This document shows positions 15,962 through 23,953 of a stretch of DNA of 64,000 bases, one piece after another. Location of the stretch: the NCBI GenBank assembly GCA_937872475.1, contig CALMSY010000011.1, positions 62,001 through 126,000 of the forward strand, given 5' to 3'. Both the position numbers and the translations under genes were made by a program. The notes beneath the pieces were generated by a model that searched no databases, was not told the DNA's origin, and saw only the letters and a list, made by a program, of their open reading frames with translations. This DNA is from 67-14 sp020438345 (GTDB lineage: Bacteria > Actinomycetota > Thermoleophilia > Solirubrobacterales > 70-9). Numbering within the stretch: the stretch's first letter is position 1; each line of letters opens with the position of its first letter.

Positions 15962-17581
15962 CTACTCCAGAGAGCGTTTGAGGATCTTGCCGGTCGCATT
16001 CCGCGGCAACTCAGGCAGAAAGATCACGTCACGCGGAGCCTTGTAGGAAGCGAGATTGTCTTTGACAAAAGTGCGAACCTGCGTTTCGTCGAGGGAATCG
16101 GGCTGCTTCAGCACCACCCAGGCCCTGAGTGCCTGACCGAACTTTTCATCCTCGACTCCTGCCACCGCCACCTCGGCGACTTCTTCGTGGCCGGCGATCA
16201 GATCCTCGACTTCAGCCGGGTAGACATTCTCGCCACCGGAGATGATCATCTCGTCGTCGCGGCCATCAATGAAGAGCAGACCGTCAGCGTCAAAGTGCCC
16301 GACGTCGCCGCTGGAAAGGAAGCCGTCAAGGCTCTCCTTGTCGCCTCCTCCGGTGTATCCGTCGAAAGTCATCTGGTTGCTGATGAAAATCCGTCCGGTT
16401 TCACCCTGCGGAACGTCAATGCCGGATTCGTCGACAAGCCGAACGCTGGTTCCGTAGGGAGGTCGGCCGGCCGTCGACGGGTCTGCTCTCAGATCCTCCG
16501 GTGTGGCAATTGAACCCATTGCCACTTCGGTCGAGCCGTAGAAGTTGTAGATGTTGTCGCCGTAACGGTCCATCCAGGCCGTCGCGAGACCGCCCGGAAG
16601 AGCCGAACCCGACAGCGTCACGATCTTCAGGTTTGCGGCCCTGAACTTCGAACTGGTTTCCTCGTCCAGCTCGAGGATCCGTTGAAGCATCACCGGCACC
16701 GCGACGAGCGCATCCGCCTGGAACTCGTCAACCAGTTCCATTGTCTGAGCGGGATTGAACCGGCGCTGGAGAACCAGCTTCGCACCGACCGAAGTGCCGA
16801 TGATCGAATTGAGGTAGCCCCAGGAGTGGAAGAGCGGCGCGGCCATCACAATCTTCTCACCGGAGAAGTGGGGTATCCGGTCGAGCATCCCGACCATCAC
16901 CGAGAGTCCGCTCGGGGCCGGCCTCCGGGCCCCTTTCGGGGCGCCTGTCGTACCGGAAGTGAGAATGATGTTCCGGCCCTTTTCACTGGGCCAGGGAAGA
17001 TCGGAATCGTCGTTGGTGGCAATCAGATCCTCGAGGCTGGTCAACATCGAAGTACCGGGGTCGTCCTCGTAGCCACAAACCTGGCCGATCTCCTCCGGCA
17101 GGCCTGAAAGCAGACCCTCGAACTCCTGGTCGAGGATCACCACCCTGGCACCCTCCCGCGCGATCACATCGGTCAACTGCGGGCCCGAGAACATTGTGTT
17201 CAGCAGGATCACATTGGCGCCCAGCTTCCAGCCGGCAAGATTGCTTTCGACGAAACCGCGGTGGTTTCGACACATGATCGCCAGACCGTCGCCAACCCCG
17301 ATCCCCATCCCGGCCAGGGCCCGGGCGATCGCATTGCTGCGACGGTGGGTCTCGCCGTAGGTCAACTCCCCCCGGTCATCTTCGAGATAGACCCTCTCGC
17401 CATGCTTGGCGGCCGCGACGCGGATTGCCGTGGCCGGGGTAGTACCACCACGGATCAGGGCCGAAGCGGCCAACGGAAGCGCGGTCGGACCGAGTCCGCC
17501 GACCACGCCGGCCCTGTGCAGAGTTTTTACTTCGAATGCCTTGTTGGAAACGGCTTCGAATGCCGATTTGACCGGGTTCAT
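15962..17581 (-). CDS. AMP-dependent acyl-CoA synthetase (FadD-type)
   Basis: This 539-residue ANL-superfamily ligase activates a carboxylic acid through an acyl-AMP. The P-loop is NIILTSGTTGAPKGARRPA, followed by IYNFYGSTEVAMGSIA, the SSGDVGHFDADGLLFIDGRD hinge region, DDEMIISGGENVYPAEVED, and the catalytic Lys motif LPRNATGKILKRSLE at the C-terminus. The sequence lacks a signal peptide and resembles medium/long-chain fatty acyl-CoA or FadD-like ligases; the chain length cannot be read from sequence. It interrupts the usual ispF-cysS neighbourhood, and the coiled-coil gene follows 16 bases later. Confidence 0.9.
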   Translation of the reverse strand: MNPVKSAFEAVSNKAFEVKTLHRAGVVGGLGPTALPLAASALIRGGTTPATAIRVAAAKHGERVYLEDDRGELTYGETHRRSNAIARALAGMGIGVGDGLAIMCRNHRGFVESNLAGWKLGANVILLNTMFSGPQLTDVIAREGARVVILDQEFEGLLSGLPEEIGQVCGYEDDPGTSMLTSLEDLIATNDDSDLPWPSEKGRNIILTSGTTGAPKGARRPAPSGLSVMVGMLDRIPHFSGEKIVMAAPLFHSWGYLNSIIGTSVGAKLVLQRRFNPAQTMELVDEFQADALVAVPVMLQRILELDEETSSKFRAANLKIVTLSGSALPGGLATAWMDRYGDNIYNFYGSTEVAMGSIATPEDLRADPSTAGRPPYGTSVRLVDESGIDVPQGETGRIFISNQMTFDGYTGGGDKESLDGFLSSGDVGHFDADGLLFIDGRDDEMIISGGENVYPAEVEDLIAGHEEVAEVAVAGVEDEKFGQALRAWVVLKQPDSLDETQVRTFVKDNLASYKAPRDVIFLPELPRNATGKILKRSLE

Positions 17582-17603
17582 TGAGAGGCGATTCTACTTC
17601 GGA

Positions 17604-18065
17604 TCAGTCCAGATCGACGGTTGCCACTGCCATGCAGGCAATTCCCTCGCCCCGGCCGATCCAGCCCATCTGCTCGTTGGTGGTCGCTTTGACGCTGACC
17701 CGCGAACCGGTTACCTCGGAGAGCCTTGCGACCATCGCCGGCCGGTGGGGACCGAGCTTCGGTTGCTCGCAGATCAGGGTCGCGTCAATGTTCCTCACCG
17801 GACCCCTCAGCATCCCGACGACCGTGCTCAGCAACCCGACTGAATCTGCTCCTTCCCAGGTCGGGTCGGTGTCGGGAAAGATCTCGCCGATGTCCCCGAG
17901 GCCTGCCGCGCCGAGAATTGCGTCAATCACGGCGTGAGTCAGGACATCCGCGTCCGAATGACCGGAGAGACCCCTTTCGTGGGGAACCTCGACACCCCCG
18001 AGGATCAACTTGCGGCCTTCCGCAAAGCGGTGGCTGTCATATCCGATGCCGACGCTGGTTGCCAT
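17604..18065 (-). CDS. ispF: 2-C-methyl-D-erythritol 2,4-cyclodiphosphate synthase
   Basis: IspF cyclises CDP-ME-2-phosphate in the MEP route to isoprenoid precursors. The 153-residue protein starts MATSVGIGYDSHRFAEGRKL with the metal-binding DxH, then the LSGHSDADVLTHAVIDAILG signature (metal His), DIGEIFPDTD, and a C-terminal ATTNEQMGWIGRGEGIA. All family residues are present and the length is normal. A PHP phosphatase gene separates it from ispD, with a 60-base gap upstream. Confidence 0.96.
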   Translation of the reverse strand: MATSVGIGYDSHRFAEGRKLILGGVEVPHERGLSGHSDADVLTHAVIDAILGAAGLGDIGEIFPDTDPTWEGADSVGLLSTVVGMLRGPVRNIDATLICEQPKLGPHRPAMVARLSEVTGSRVSVKATTNEQMGWIGRGEGIACMAVATVDLD

Positions 18066-18125
18066 AGACAGGGATAGTGGCAGGAACGGCGGCTGGCCGG
18101 TGCGGTCAGGCCCGAGCCGTTGCCG

Positions 18126-18974
18126 CTAACCGGCCCCGAGACTGCCGAGCGGACGTACCGTCCGTTCCCGGCCGGTGAAAACCGCGATCTCGTCAACGCC
18201 GTGCTGCTCCAGGAACGCAAGTGCCTCCGGGTAGCCGAACCCGATCTGTCCGGGATCGTGGGCATCCGACGAAAGCGAAAAGACTGCGCCTGCCTCCACG
18301 CACATTTCCATGAAAGCGGGGGCCGGATAGATCTCCCCCACACCTTTGCGAAGCCCCGCCGTCGAGACCTCGACCGCGATACCCGACTCGGCAATTGCTT
18401 CAATTGCGGGCTCGTACATACTCCGCGGATCGACCGACGGCAGCCGGCCCGCCCGGCCCCAGACCTTGACCAGGTCCGGGTGAGCGAGGATGTCGAAAAG
18501 ACCGGACCGGGCGGCACTCGCCAGGGTCTCGAAGTAACGACGCCAGATTTCGTCCGGATCCCGGCTTCCATCCCAGATCGTGTACTCCTCGGTGTCAAGC
18601 GAATAATCACCGAGGAAGTGAACTGACCCGACCACATAGTCGAATGGCCGGCTGCCCAGCAAGTCGTCCAGCTTCTCCTCTGCCCCGAGAATGTAGTCAC
18701 CTTCGATTCCCAGCTTGATCGGACTGGCCTCCACGGCCTCGACGTACTGATCGATGTCGTCGATCGCCCATTCATTCCAGAACGGGTGCTGCCAGACGTT
18801 CAACGCCTCGGTGAAGCGGTACATGTGCTCGGCACAACCGAGTTCGGTGACACCGGCCGCCTCGGCAGCTTCGACGTAGCGGGCGATGTTCCCGGAATTG
18901 AAATGGTCCGCGGCACGAGCAGAGAGGTCATCACCGCGCAAGTGCAAGTGGTAGTCGGTTATCGCTGAAGTCAT
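18126..18974 (-). CDS. PHP-domain phosphatase (histidinol-phosphatase family)
   Basis: The 282-residue protein carries the PHP metal-site motifs in order: TDYHLHLRGDD (HxH), LGCAEHMYRF, GSVHFLGDYSLD, DILAHPDLVK, and SSDAHDP near the C-terminus. The HisJ/HisK-like layout suggests a histidinol-phosphate phosphatase, but many PHP proteins act on other phosphates, and no other his gene is present. Its ATG overlaps the ispD stop by 4 bases, so it is translated together with ispD. In related genomes ispD and ispF are adjacent, so this gene is an insertion in the pair. The phosphatase call is good; the substrate is uncertain. Confidence 0.83.
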   Translation of the reverse strand: MTSAITDYHLHLRGDDLSARAADHFNSGNIARYVEAAEAAGVTELGCAEHMYRFTEALNVWQHPFWNEWAIDDIDQYVEAVEASPIKLGIEGDYILGAEEKLDDLLGSRPFDYVVGSVHFLGDYSLDTEEYTIWDGSRDPDEIWRRYFETLASAARSGLFDILAHPDLVKVWGRAGRLPSVDPRSMYEPAIEAIAESGIAVEVSTAGLRKGVGEIYPAPAFMEMCVEAGAVFSLSSDAHDPGQIGFGYPEALAFLEQHGVDEIAVFTGRERTVRPLGSLGAG

Positions 18975-19663
18975 CGGTTTCTCTGGAGAAGGAGGGTGGC
19001 GAGTTCAAGGTCGCCTGGAACGGTCACCTTGATATTGCCCGACGACGCTTCGATCACGCCGACCGAGCCGCCAGAGGCCTCAACCAGGGAGGCATCATCG
19101 GTCGCTCCCGCCAGGTCGCCCGATTCGAGTGCCCGTTCCAGAGCTTCCACCCTGAATACCTGGGGGGTCTGCACTGCGACCAGCGACGAACGGTCGAGAG
19201 TCTCGACCACGACGCCGTCGCCGCCGAGCCGTTTGACGGTGTCGGTCATCGGAGCGGCCGCGATCAAAGCGTGCAGTTCCGTGTCCGAGCCCAGCCCGAT
19301 CACCGCGGCGTCGATCAGCGCGGCCGGGACCAGTGGACGGGCGGCATCGTGGACGACGACCATGGCCGGATCGCCGTCCGCCTTGATCGCCTCGAGCCCG
19401 TTCGCCACCGAATGGGATCGAGTCTCTCCCCCTTCCACGGTGACAATGCCAGGCTCGGTGAAGAGGTCGGCCCGGCCCGGAGGCACCGCGACGTAGATCC
19501 GGTCGATGTTGTTCGCCTGACGGAAGGCGTCAACCGACCACGCATACAGCGGCCTGCCCGCCAGTTCGACGAGGGCCTTGGGCCCGCCGGCTCCGAGTCT
19601 TTGCCCGGAACCGGCGGCCACGATCAGTGCCGGCACCCTCACAGGGCCGGATGCGGACGCCAA
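18971..19663 (-). CDS. ispD: 2-C-methyl-D-erythritol 4-phosphate cytidylyltransferase
   Basis: IspD couples MEP to CTP, the third step of the MEP isoprenoid route. The 230-residue protein has the nucleotide-binding AAGSGQRLGAGGPKALVELAGRPL, then VTVEGGETRSHSVANGLEA, VVHDAARPLVPAALID, VVETLDRSSLVAVQTPQVF (QTPQ) and ATDDASLVEASGG. The frame begins at a TTG (19663); GTG codons at 19642 and 19636 are equally possible starts, and none has a clear ribosome site. It lies 5 bases after carD, which is the usual actinobacterial carD-ispD order. Confidence 0.94.
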   Translation of the reverse strand: MASASGPVRVPALIVAAGSGQRLGAGGPKALVELAGRPLYAWSVDAFRQANNIDRIYVAVPPGRADLFTEPGIVTVEGGETRSHSVANGLEAIKADGDPAMVVVHDAARPLVPAALIDAAVIGLGSDTELHALIAAAPMTDTVKRLGGDGVVVETLDRSSLVAVQTPQVFRVEALERALESGDLAGATDDASLVEASGGSVGVIEASSGNIKVTVPGDLELATLLLQRNR

Positions 19664-19668
19664 GCGGA

Positions 19669-20289
19669 TTAGGCCGCGGCGGCAGCCACCGAGGCTTCGT
19701 AGCGCTCCTCAAGCAGGGTGTCGAGGTAGTTCTCGGCTCCCTCCTCATCCTTGTCAAGCGCGTACATGAACTCGGAAGCCAGGATCTTCTTGGCCCGGGT
19801 GTACATCTGCTTCTCGCCGGTGGAAAGACCCTTCTCCATCTCGCGGAGGGCGAGGTTACGGACTACTTCCGCCAGTTCGAAGACATCACCCGTCTTGATC
19901 TTTTCCTTGTTGTACTTGAACCTTCGGTTCCAGTTCTTGGGCATGTCGGAAACTTCGTCCGACAGCACCGAGATGACCTTCTTGATCTCGTCCTCGTCGA
20001 TCACCCGGCGCAGCCCTGCCTCGCCGGCCTTGGCGGTCGGGACCTTCACGGTCAGGTCGTTGTGAAGGATCTTGATGGTCAGGTACTCGCGGGTTTCGCC
20101 CATGAGTTCGGCGTCGGCCTTCTTCAGGACCACACCGGCTCCATGATGCGGATAGACGACCTTGTCACCTTCCTCAAAGTCACACACGTAGGGGACCAGG
20201 TCGAGATCTTCCTCAGTTAGTTCGTCGCCATTCACTGCGTCTGAATCGGAAATCAGATGCTCCTTTGTTTCATTGCTGACGGCATCCAC
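19669..20289 (-). CDS. carD: CarD-family RNA polymerase-binding regulator with acidic N-terminal extension
   Basis: CarD binds the RNA polymerase beta subunit and stabilises open promoter complexes, notably at rRNA promoters. The RNAP-interacting domain is FEEGDKVVYPHHGAGVVLKK, with ADAELMGETREYLTIKILHN following. The C-terminal helical DNA-binding domain includes NWNRRFKYNKEKIKTGDVFE and LSTGEKQMYTRAKKILASEF. The protein has 206 residues against about 160 in mycobacteria. The extra 38 or so N-terminal residues are acidic (SDSDAVNGDELTEEDLDLVP). The GTG at 20289 is 4 bases after disA. A strong AAAGGAG lies within the extension, followed 6 bases later by ATT in frame, so a shorter form with a rare start is conceivable. 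Confidence 0.93.
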   Translation of the reverse strand: MDAVSNETKEHLISDSDAVNGDELTEEDLDLVPYVCDFEEGDKVVYPHHGAGVVLKKADAELMGETREYLTIKILHNDLTVKVPTAKAGEAGLRRVIDEDEIKKVISVLSDEVSDMPKNWNRRFKYNKEKIKTGDVFELAEVVRNLALREMEKGLSTGEKQMYTRAKKILASEFMYALDKDEEGAENYLDTLLEERYEASVAAAAA

Positions 20290-20293
20290 GCCG

Positions 20294-21406
20294 TCATGTG
20301 TTCAAAAACCGGTCTGCCATGACGGATTCCTGGAGTCTCCGCACACCTTCACGGATCTCCTTGGCCCGGGATGGACCGACACCGTCGACTGAGGCGAGTT
20401 CCTCGTCCGTGGCCGCAAGGGCCGAATCGAGGCTGCCAAATTCATGGACGATCTTCTGGATCACCAGCCGCGGCAAGCGGGGCACGACCCCCAACAAGCG
20501 GTAGCCACGGGGCTCGGTCACCAGATCAAGTGTGTTGACCTTGCGGTCGTAACCAAGCAACTCGGCGAGCCGGCCGAAATCCAGCACGTCCTGATGCGGG
20601 AGCCCTGCCAGCTCCTCAAGCATGAACTGGATGTTCTCCTCGGTGTCCTCGACCGCGTAGTCGCGCATCAGGGCGAGACGCTCCGAAGCCACCCCGACCA
20701 TGGTCTCTTCGAGCTGCATTTCGATCAGGCGGCCTTCGGTGCCGAGTTCGATCACATATCGCTCGACTTCAGTGGCCATGCGCGAAACCAGTTCCGAACG
20801 CTGGAGTACCGCGAGCGCGTCGTAAAGCACCACGCTGCCGCTGAATTCCGATCGGGTCAGGCGGCTGGAAAGCTCGTCCAGCCGGGTCCGGTACTTGTTC
20901 AGCGTGGCGAGCGCCTGGTTCGACTTGGCCAGCACGGCGGGAATATCCTGGAGGATGTATTTGACTCCATCCAGGTAAAGCGAAACCACTTCGCGGCGCT
21001 GCGAGATCGCGATGACCAGCGCGTCGACCTGCTTGGAGATTCTTTCGGCGGTCCGGTGGCGGGTTCCGGTTTCGACCGAATGGATGGTCGGGTCGGGCAT
21101 CATCTGGACATTGGCCCAGGTGATTTTGCTTCCGTCAGCGTTGATCAGGATCGCGCCGTCCATCTTTGCCACCTGGTAAAGCATGGCCGGGCTGTAATCG
21201 AGATCAAGCCGGATGCCACCGGAAAGCATGAAGGCAAAATCTTCGGTTTCGCCGACCACGATCAATCCGCCGGTACGGGCATGGACGATGTTGTCAATGC
21301 CTTCGCGCAGTTCGGTGCCCGGTGCTACCGCGTCTATGGCACGGAGCAGCCTGGGATCCTGACGCTCTGAAAGATGAGCGAGATCACTCTCAGCTACCGG
21401 TGCCAT
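20294..21406 (-). CDS. disA: DNA integrity scanning diadenylate cyclase
   Basis: DisA makes c-di-AMP and senses branched DNA. The 370-residue protein has the DAC domain (about residues 10-145) with the catalytic MDGAILINADG (DGA) and GTRHRTAERISKQ (RHR). A helical linker follows, and a C-terminal HhH DNA-binding module is seen as ELASVDGVGPSRAKEIREG. All key residues are intact and the length matches the family. It is followed by carD and preceded by radA in the same direction; in mycobacteria RadA interacts with DisA and modulates c-di-AMP synthesis. Confidence 0.96.
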   Translation of the reverse strand: MAPVAESDLAHLSERQDPRLLRAIDAVAPGTELREGIDNIVHARTGGLIVVGETEDFAFMLSGGIRLDLDYSPAMLYQVAKMDGAILINADGSKITWANVQMMPDPTIHSVETGTRHRTAERISKQVDALVIAISQRREVVSLYLDGVKYILQDIPAVLAKSNQALATLNKYRTRLDELSSRLTRSEFSGSVVLYDALAVLQRSELVSRMATEVERYVIELGTEGRLIEMQLEETMVGVASERLALMRDYAVEDTEENIQFMLEELAGLPHQDVLDFGRLAELLGYDRKVNTLDLVTEPRGYRLLGVVPRLPRLVIQKIVHEFGSLDSALAATDEELASVDGVGPSRAKEIREGVRRLQESVMADRFLNT

Positions 21407-21528
21407 TCGAAGAATTATGCCAGATTCGGCTTTCCAATGCGGTCTGACGCCATTCTGGTCCTGCTTTTTCAGTCGGTTGAACCGCCCCCAAACCCGCCAG
21501 TGAAGCCGAATTTAGCCTCGCCTGAATC

Positions 21529-22944
21529 TCACGCTGCAGCTGCCTCCGATTCAGCCTTTAATCCGGAAAATGCGACTTTCATGGCCTGCCTTACCGTGAC
21601 GCAGGGAGAAAGCCCGGAGAGGCGTTCGCCACCGGGACCTATCACCGGAGACAGACCGAACCTGGTTGCTTCGGCCACCCGTCGATCGGCATGTGCCACG
21701 TACCTGAGATCCCCGGTCAGACCCAGCTCACCGAAACAGGCAAGGGGCCGGCCATCCGGGCCCGAAAGTGGCTCACCTCGCTGGGCTGATGCCACCGCCA
21801 GGGCCACCGCCAGGTCGGCGCCGGGTTCATCTATTCGCACCCCTCCGACCACGTTCACGAAGACATCAGCAGTGCCGAGACCGAGCCGGACATGGCGGGC
21901 GAGGACCGCGAGAATCATGCTCAGACGGTTGCGGTCGATCCCGTTCACAACCCGGCGGGGAACTTCGAGCTCAGATGGCGAGACGAGCGCCTGAACCTCA
22001 ACCAGCACCGGCCGGGTGCCCTCCATCGAAGCGAGAACGACCGACCCCTGGGCACCGGTCGCCTCCTCGACGAAGCGGGCCGATGGGTCGAGCACTTCAG
22101 TCAGACCACCGGATCGCATCTCGAAAACGCCTACCTCCGATGTGGCACCGAATCGGTTCTTGATCGCACTCAGGGTTCGCCAGGTTCGTTCCCGTTCCCC
22201 TTCGAAACGAAGCACACAATCAACCAGGTGCTCAAGCACACGCGGTCCTGCAAGGCTGCCCTCTTTGGTCACGTGTCCGACCAGGATCACCGCCACATCG
22301 AGACGCTTCGCCTGCTCGGCCAGGGCGTTGGCTGCTTCCCGCACCTGGCCGACCGAACCGGGGGCACCGCTCAGTTCCGAGCTGTGCATGGTCTGGATCG
22401 AGTCGATCACACAGACCGCGGGACGCTGTTCTTCGATGGTGCCCAGAACAGTTTCCAGCGAACTCTCGGCGAGCACCATCGCATCAAGTGCAGCAGGCCC
22501 CAGACGCTCTGCGCGCATGCGGACCTGGGAGGCAGATTCCTCGCCGGAGACATACATGGTCGAGGCTCCGCCAGTCTGGAGATTGGCCAGCGCCATTCCG
22601 GTCAGGGTGCTCTTGCCGATCCCTGGCGGTCCGCCAAGCAGGATCAGGGAGCCCGGGACTATCCCTCCACCAAGGACCCGGTCAAGTTCGCCAATGCCGG
22701 TAGAAAGTCGCTTCACCCGGCTGGCAGCAACCTCGCTCAGTCGCACGGGACGACCAGCGGAACCGGCCCCCAGTGATCGGCCATTGCCGCCCGCAGCAGC
22801 CCGCCCCGTTGCCTTCGGCGCCGGTTTGGGGATGGCCTGTTCAACCAGCGTGTTCCACTCCCGGCAGTCCGGGCATTGGCCCGTCCAGGCCATTGCCACA
22901 TGGCCACAGCCCTGGCATACATGTTGTGATCGGATCTTCGCCAC
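21529..22944 (-). CDS. radA: DNA repair protein RadA/Sms
   Basis: RadA promotes branch migration in recombination. The protein begins VAKIRSQHVCQGCG with a four-Cys zinc finger (CQGCG then CPDC), then the Walker A GGPPGIGKSTLTGM, Walker B VCVIDSIQTM, the RadA signature KNRFGATSEVGVF, and a Lon-like C-terminal domain (VNVVGGVRIDEPGADLAVAL). I start at the GTG at 22944, which is where the zinc-finger-first family begins (471 residues); an upstream GTG-rich frame to 23040 overlaps the divergent gene. It lies upstream of disA, 122 bases apart. Confidence 0.95.
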   Translation of the reverse strand: MAKIRSQHVCQGCGHVAMAWTGQCPDCREWNTLVEQAIPKPAPKATGRAAAGGNGRSLGAGSAGRPVRLSEVAASRVKRLSTGIGELDRVLGGGIVPGSLILLGGPPGIGKSTLTGMALANLQTGGASTMYVSGEESASQVRMRAERLGPAALDAMVLAESSLETVLGTIEEQRPAVCVIDSIQTMHSSELSGAPGSVGQVREAANALAEQAKRLDVAVILVGHVTKEGSLAGPRVLEHLVDCVLRFEGERERTWRTLSAIKNRFGATSEVGVFEMRSGGLTEVLDPSARFVEEATGAQGSVVLASMEGTRPVLVEVQALVSPSELEVPRRVVNGIDRNRLSMILAVLARHVRLGLGTADVFVNVVGGVRIDEPGADLAVALAVASAQRGEPLSGPDGRPLACFGELGLTGDLRYVAHADRRVAEATRFGLSPVIGPGGERLSGLSPCVTVRQAMKVAFSGLKAESEAAAA

Positions 22945-23038
22945 CTCATCAGGGTAAGGACGGGCGAGGACGCCTTCACCCCACCTTTGCGGGAAATCCG
23001 CAAGCTTTCCCGTATTGCTGCCCAATATCCTTCCGGCC

Positions 23039-23416
23039 ATGTACTGGACGTTCCTGATCTTTCTTCACGTTGTCGCCATGGCGTTCTTCCTCGGAGGCCA
23101 GATCATGCTGGCCTTCACCGTGGTCCCTGTCATGCGGGCGGAGCCGGCGCAGCCGGAGAGAATCAAACAGATCGCCCAGCGCTTCGGAATGGGCTCCCTG
23201 ATAGCTCTCGGCGTGCTGCTCTTTACCGGCATGATGCTGGCTTCCCATTTCCAGCTCTGGGACTACGGGCCCTTCCAGGTGAAGATGGGTCTGGTTATTG
23301 CCACGATCGTCGCGGTCTTCGTCCACATGACGCGCGGCAACAGCCACGCGCTCATGGGCATTACTTTTGTGCTCACCCTCGCCACCGTGTACGCCGGGGT
23401 CAATCTCACCCACTGA
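23039..23416 (+). CDS. Small four-helix membrane protein (CopD-like)
   Basis: The 125-residue protein starts MYWTFLIFLHVVAMAFFLGG and has four hydrophobic segments (IMLAFTVVPVMR, MGSLIALGVLLFTGMMLA, KMGLVIATIVAVFVHM, ITFVLTLATVYAGV). The LHVVAMAFFLGG first helix with its conserved His, and further His on later helices, recall the CopD / DUF2269 superfamily of copper or haem-binding membrane proteins. That relation is weak inference. The gene is divergent from radA with 94 bases between the starts. Confidence 0.65.
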   Translation: MYWTFLIFLHVVAMAFFLGGQIMLAFTVVPVMRAEPAQPERIKQIAQRFGMGSLIALGVLLFTGMMLASHFQLWDYGPFQVKMGLVIATIVAVFVHMTRGNSHALMGITFVLTLATVYAGVNLTH

Positions 23417-23440
23417 TCCAACGGGCCAGATCGCCGGCCC

Positions 23441-23512
23441 GCAACGCCAGCCCGCCAGCCGGCAACGCCAGCCCGCCAGCCAGCCCGCCCGCCCGCAATG
23501 CCAGCTCGCCAG
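23441..23512. repeat. Short tandem GC-rich repeats
   Basis: Two identical 20-base units (23441-23460 and 23462-23481) and a degenerate third (23495-23512) share the core GCCAGCCCGCCAG with a period of about 21 bases. They fill the 195-base gap between two plus-strand membrane-protein genes. No protein-coding signal is seen there. Confidence 0.75.
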
Positions 23513-23611
23513 AATTCAGCGAGATTGAAGAATCGGCCAGATGGCGCCCAGTTCTTCAAGCCGGATGTGCCCTCACCCGCCGGAGTTGCAGGTTGATAGC
23601 TTCACTGGTCC

Positions 23612-23953
23612 ATGAGCAACTCTGAAGACCTCGCCTCCGAGGCCCCGGGCGGCGCCCGGGAAATACGCTTCCTGAACATCATCGCGATCGTCGCCGTGAT
23701 CGACTTTCTCCTGTTGATCCCGCTGATCTGGGCTTCGCGCTTCGTCGCCGACAAACATGAGGTGGTCTCGGTCCTCGGACCGCTCCACGGCACCCTGTTC
23801 ATCGTCCTGATTGCACTCTGCACGTACGGTTCGATGCAGAAATGGTGGGGCTGGTGGTTCCCGATAATCACGGTTCTCACCCTGGGCCCTCCCGGGTCAC
23901 TGATCGGTGACTTCATCATCCGCCGGCAGATCAAAGAGAGAGCTGCATCGTGA
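23612..23953 (+). CDS. DUF3817-type membrane protein
   Basis: This 113-residue protein has three predicted helices (FLNIIAIVAVIDFLLLIPLI, GPLHGTLFIVLIALCTYG, WWFPIITVLTLGPPGSLIGD). The GPLHGTLFI segment and the loop KWWGWWFPII match DUF3817, found widely in actinobacteria, function unknown. It ends in a basic tail (RRQIKERAAS). The stop overlaps the GTG of the oligoendopeptidase by 4 bases, so the two are likely co-translated, which suggests a linked role. Confidence 0.8.
   Translation: MSNSEDLASEAPGGAREIRFLNIIAIVAVIDFLLLIPLIWASRFVADKHEVVSVLGPLHGTLFIVLIALCTYGSMQKWWGWWFPIITVLTLGPPGSLIGDFIIRRQIKERAAS

Noticed and set aside
23263..23559. Minus-strand frame with Arg-Ala-Gly repeats over the tandem repeats
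   Set aside because: The repetitive protein simply reflects the DNA repeats at 23441-23512, and it runs antisense into a membrane-protein gene.
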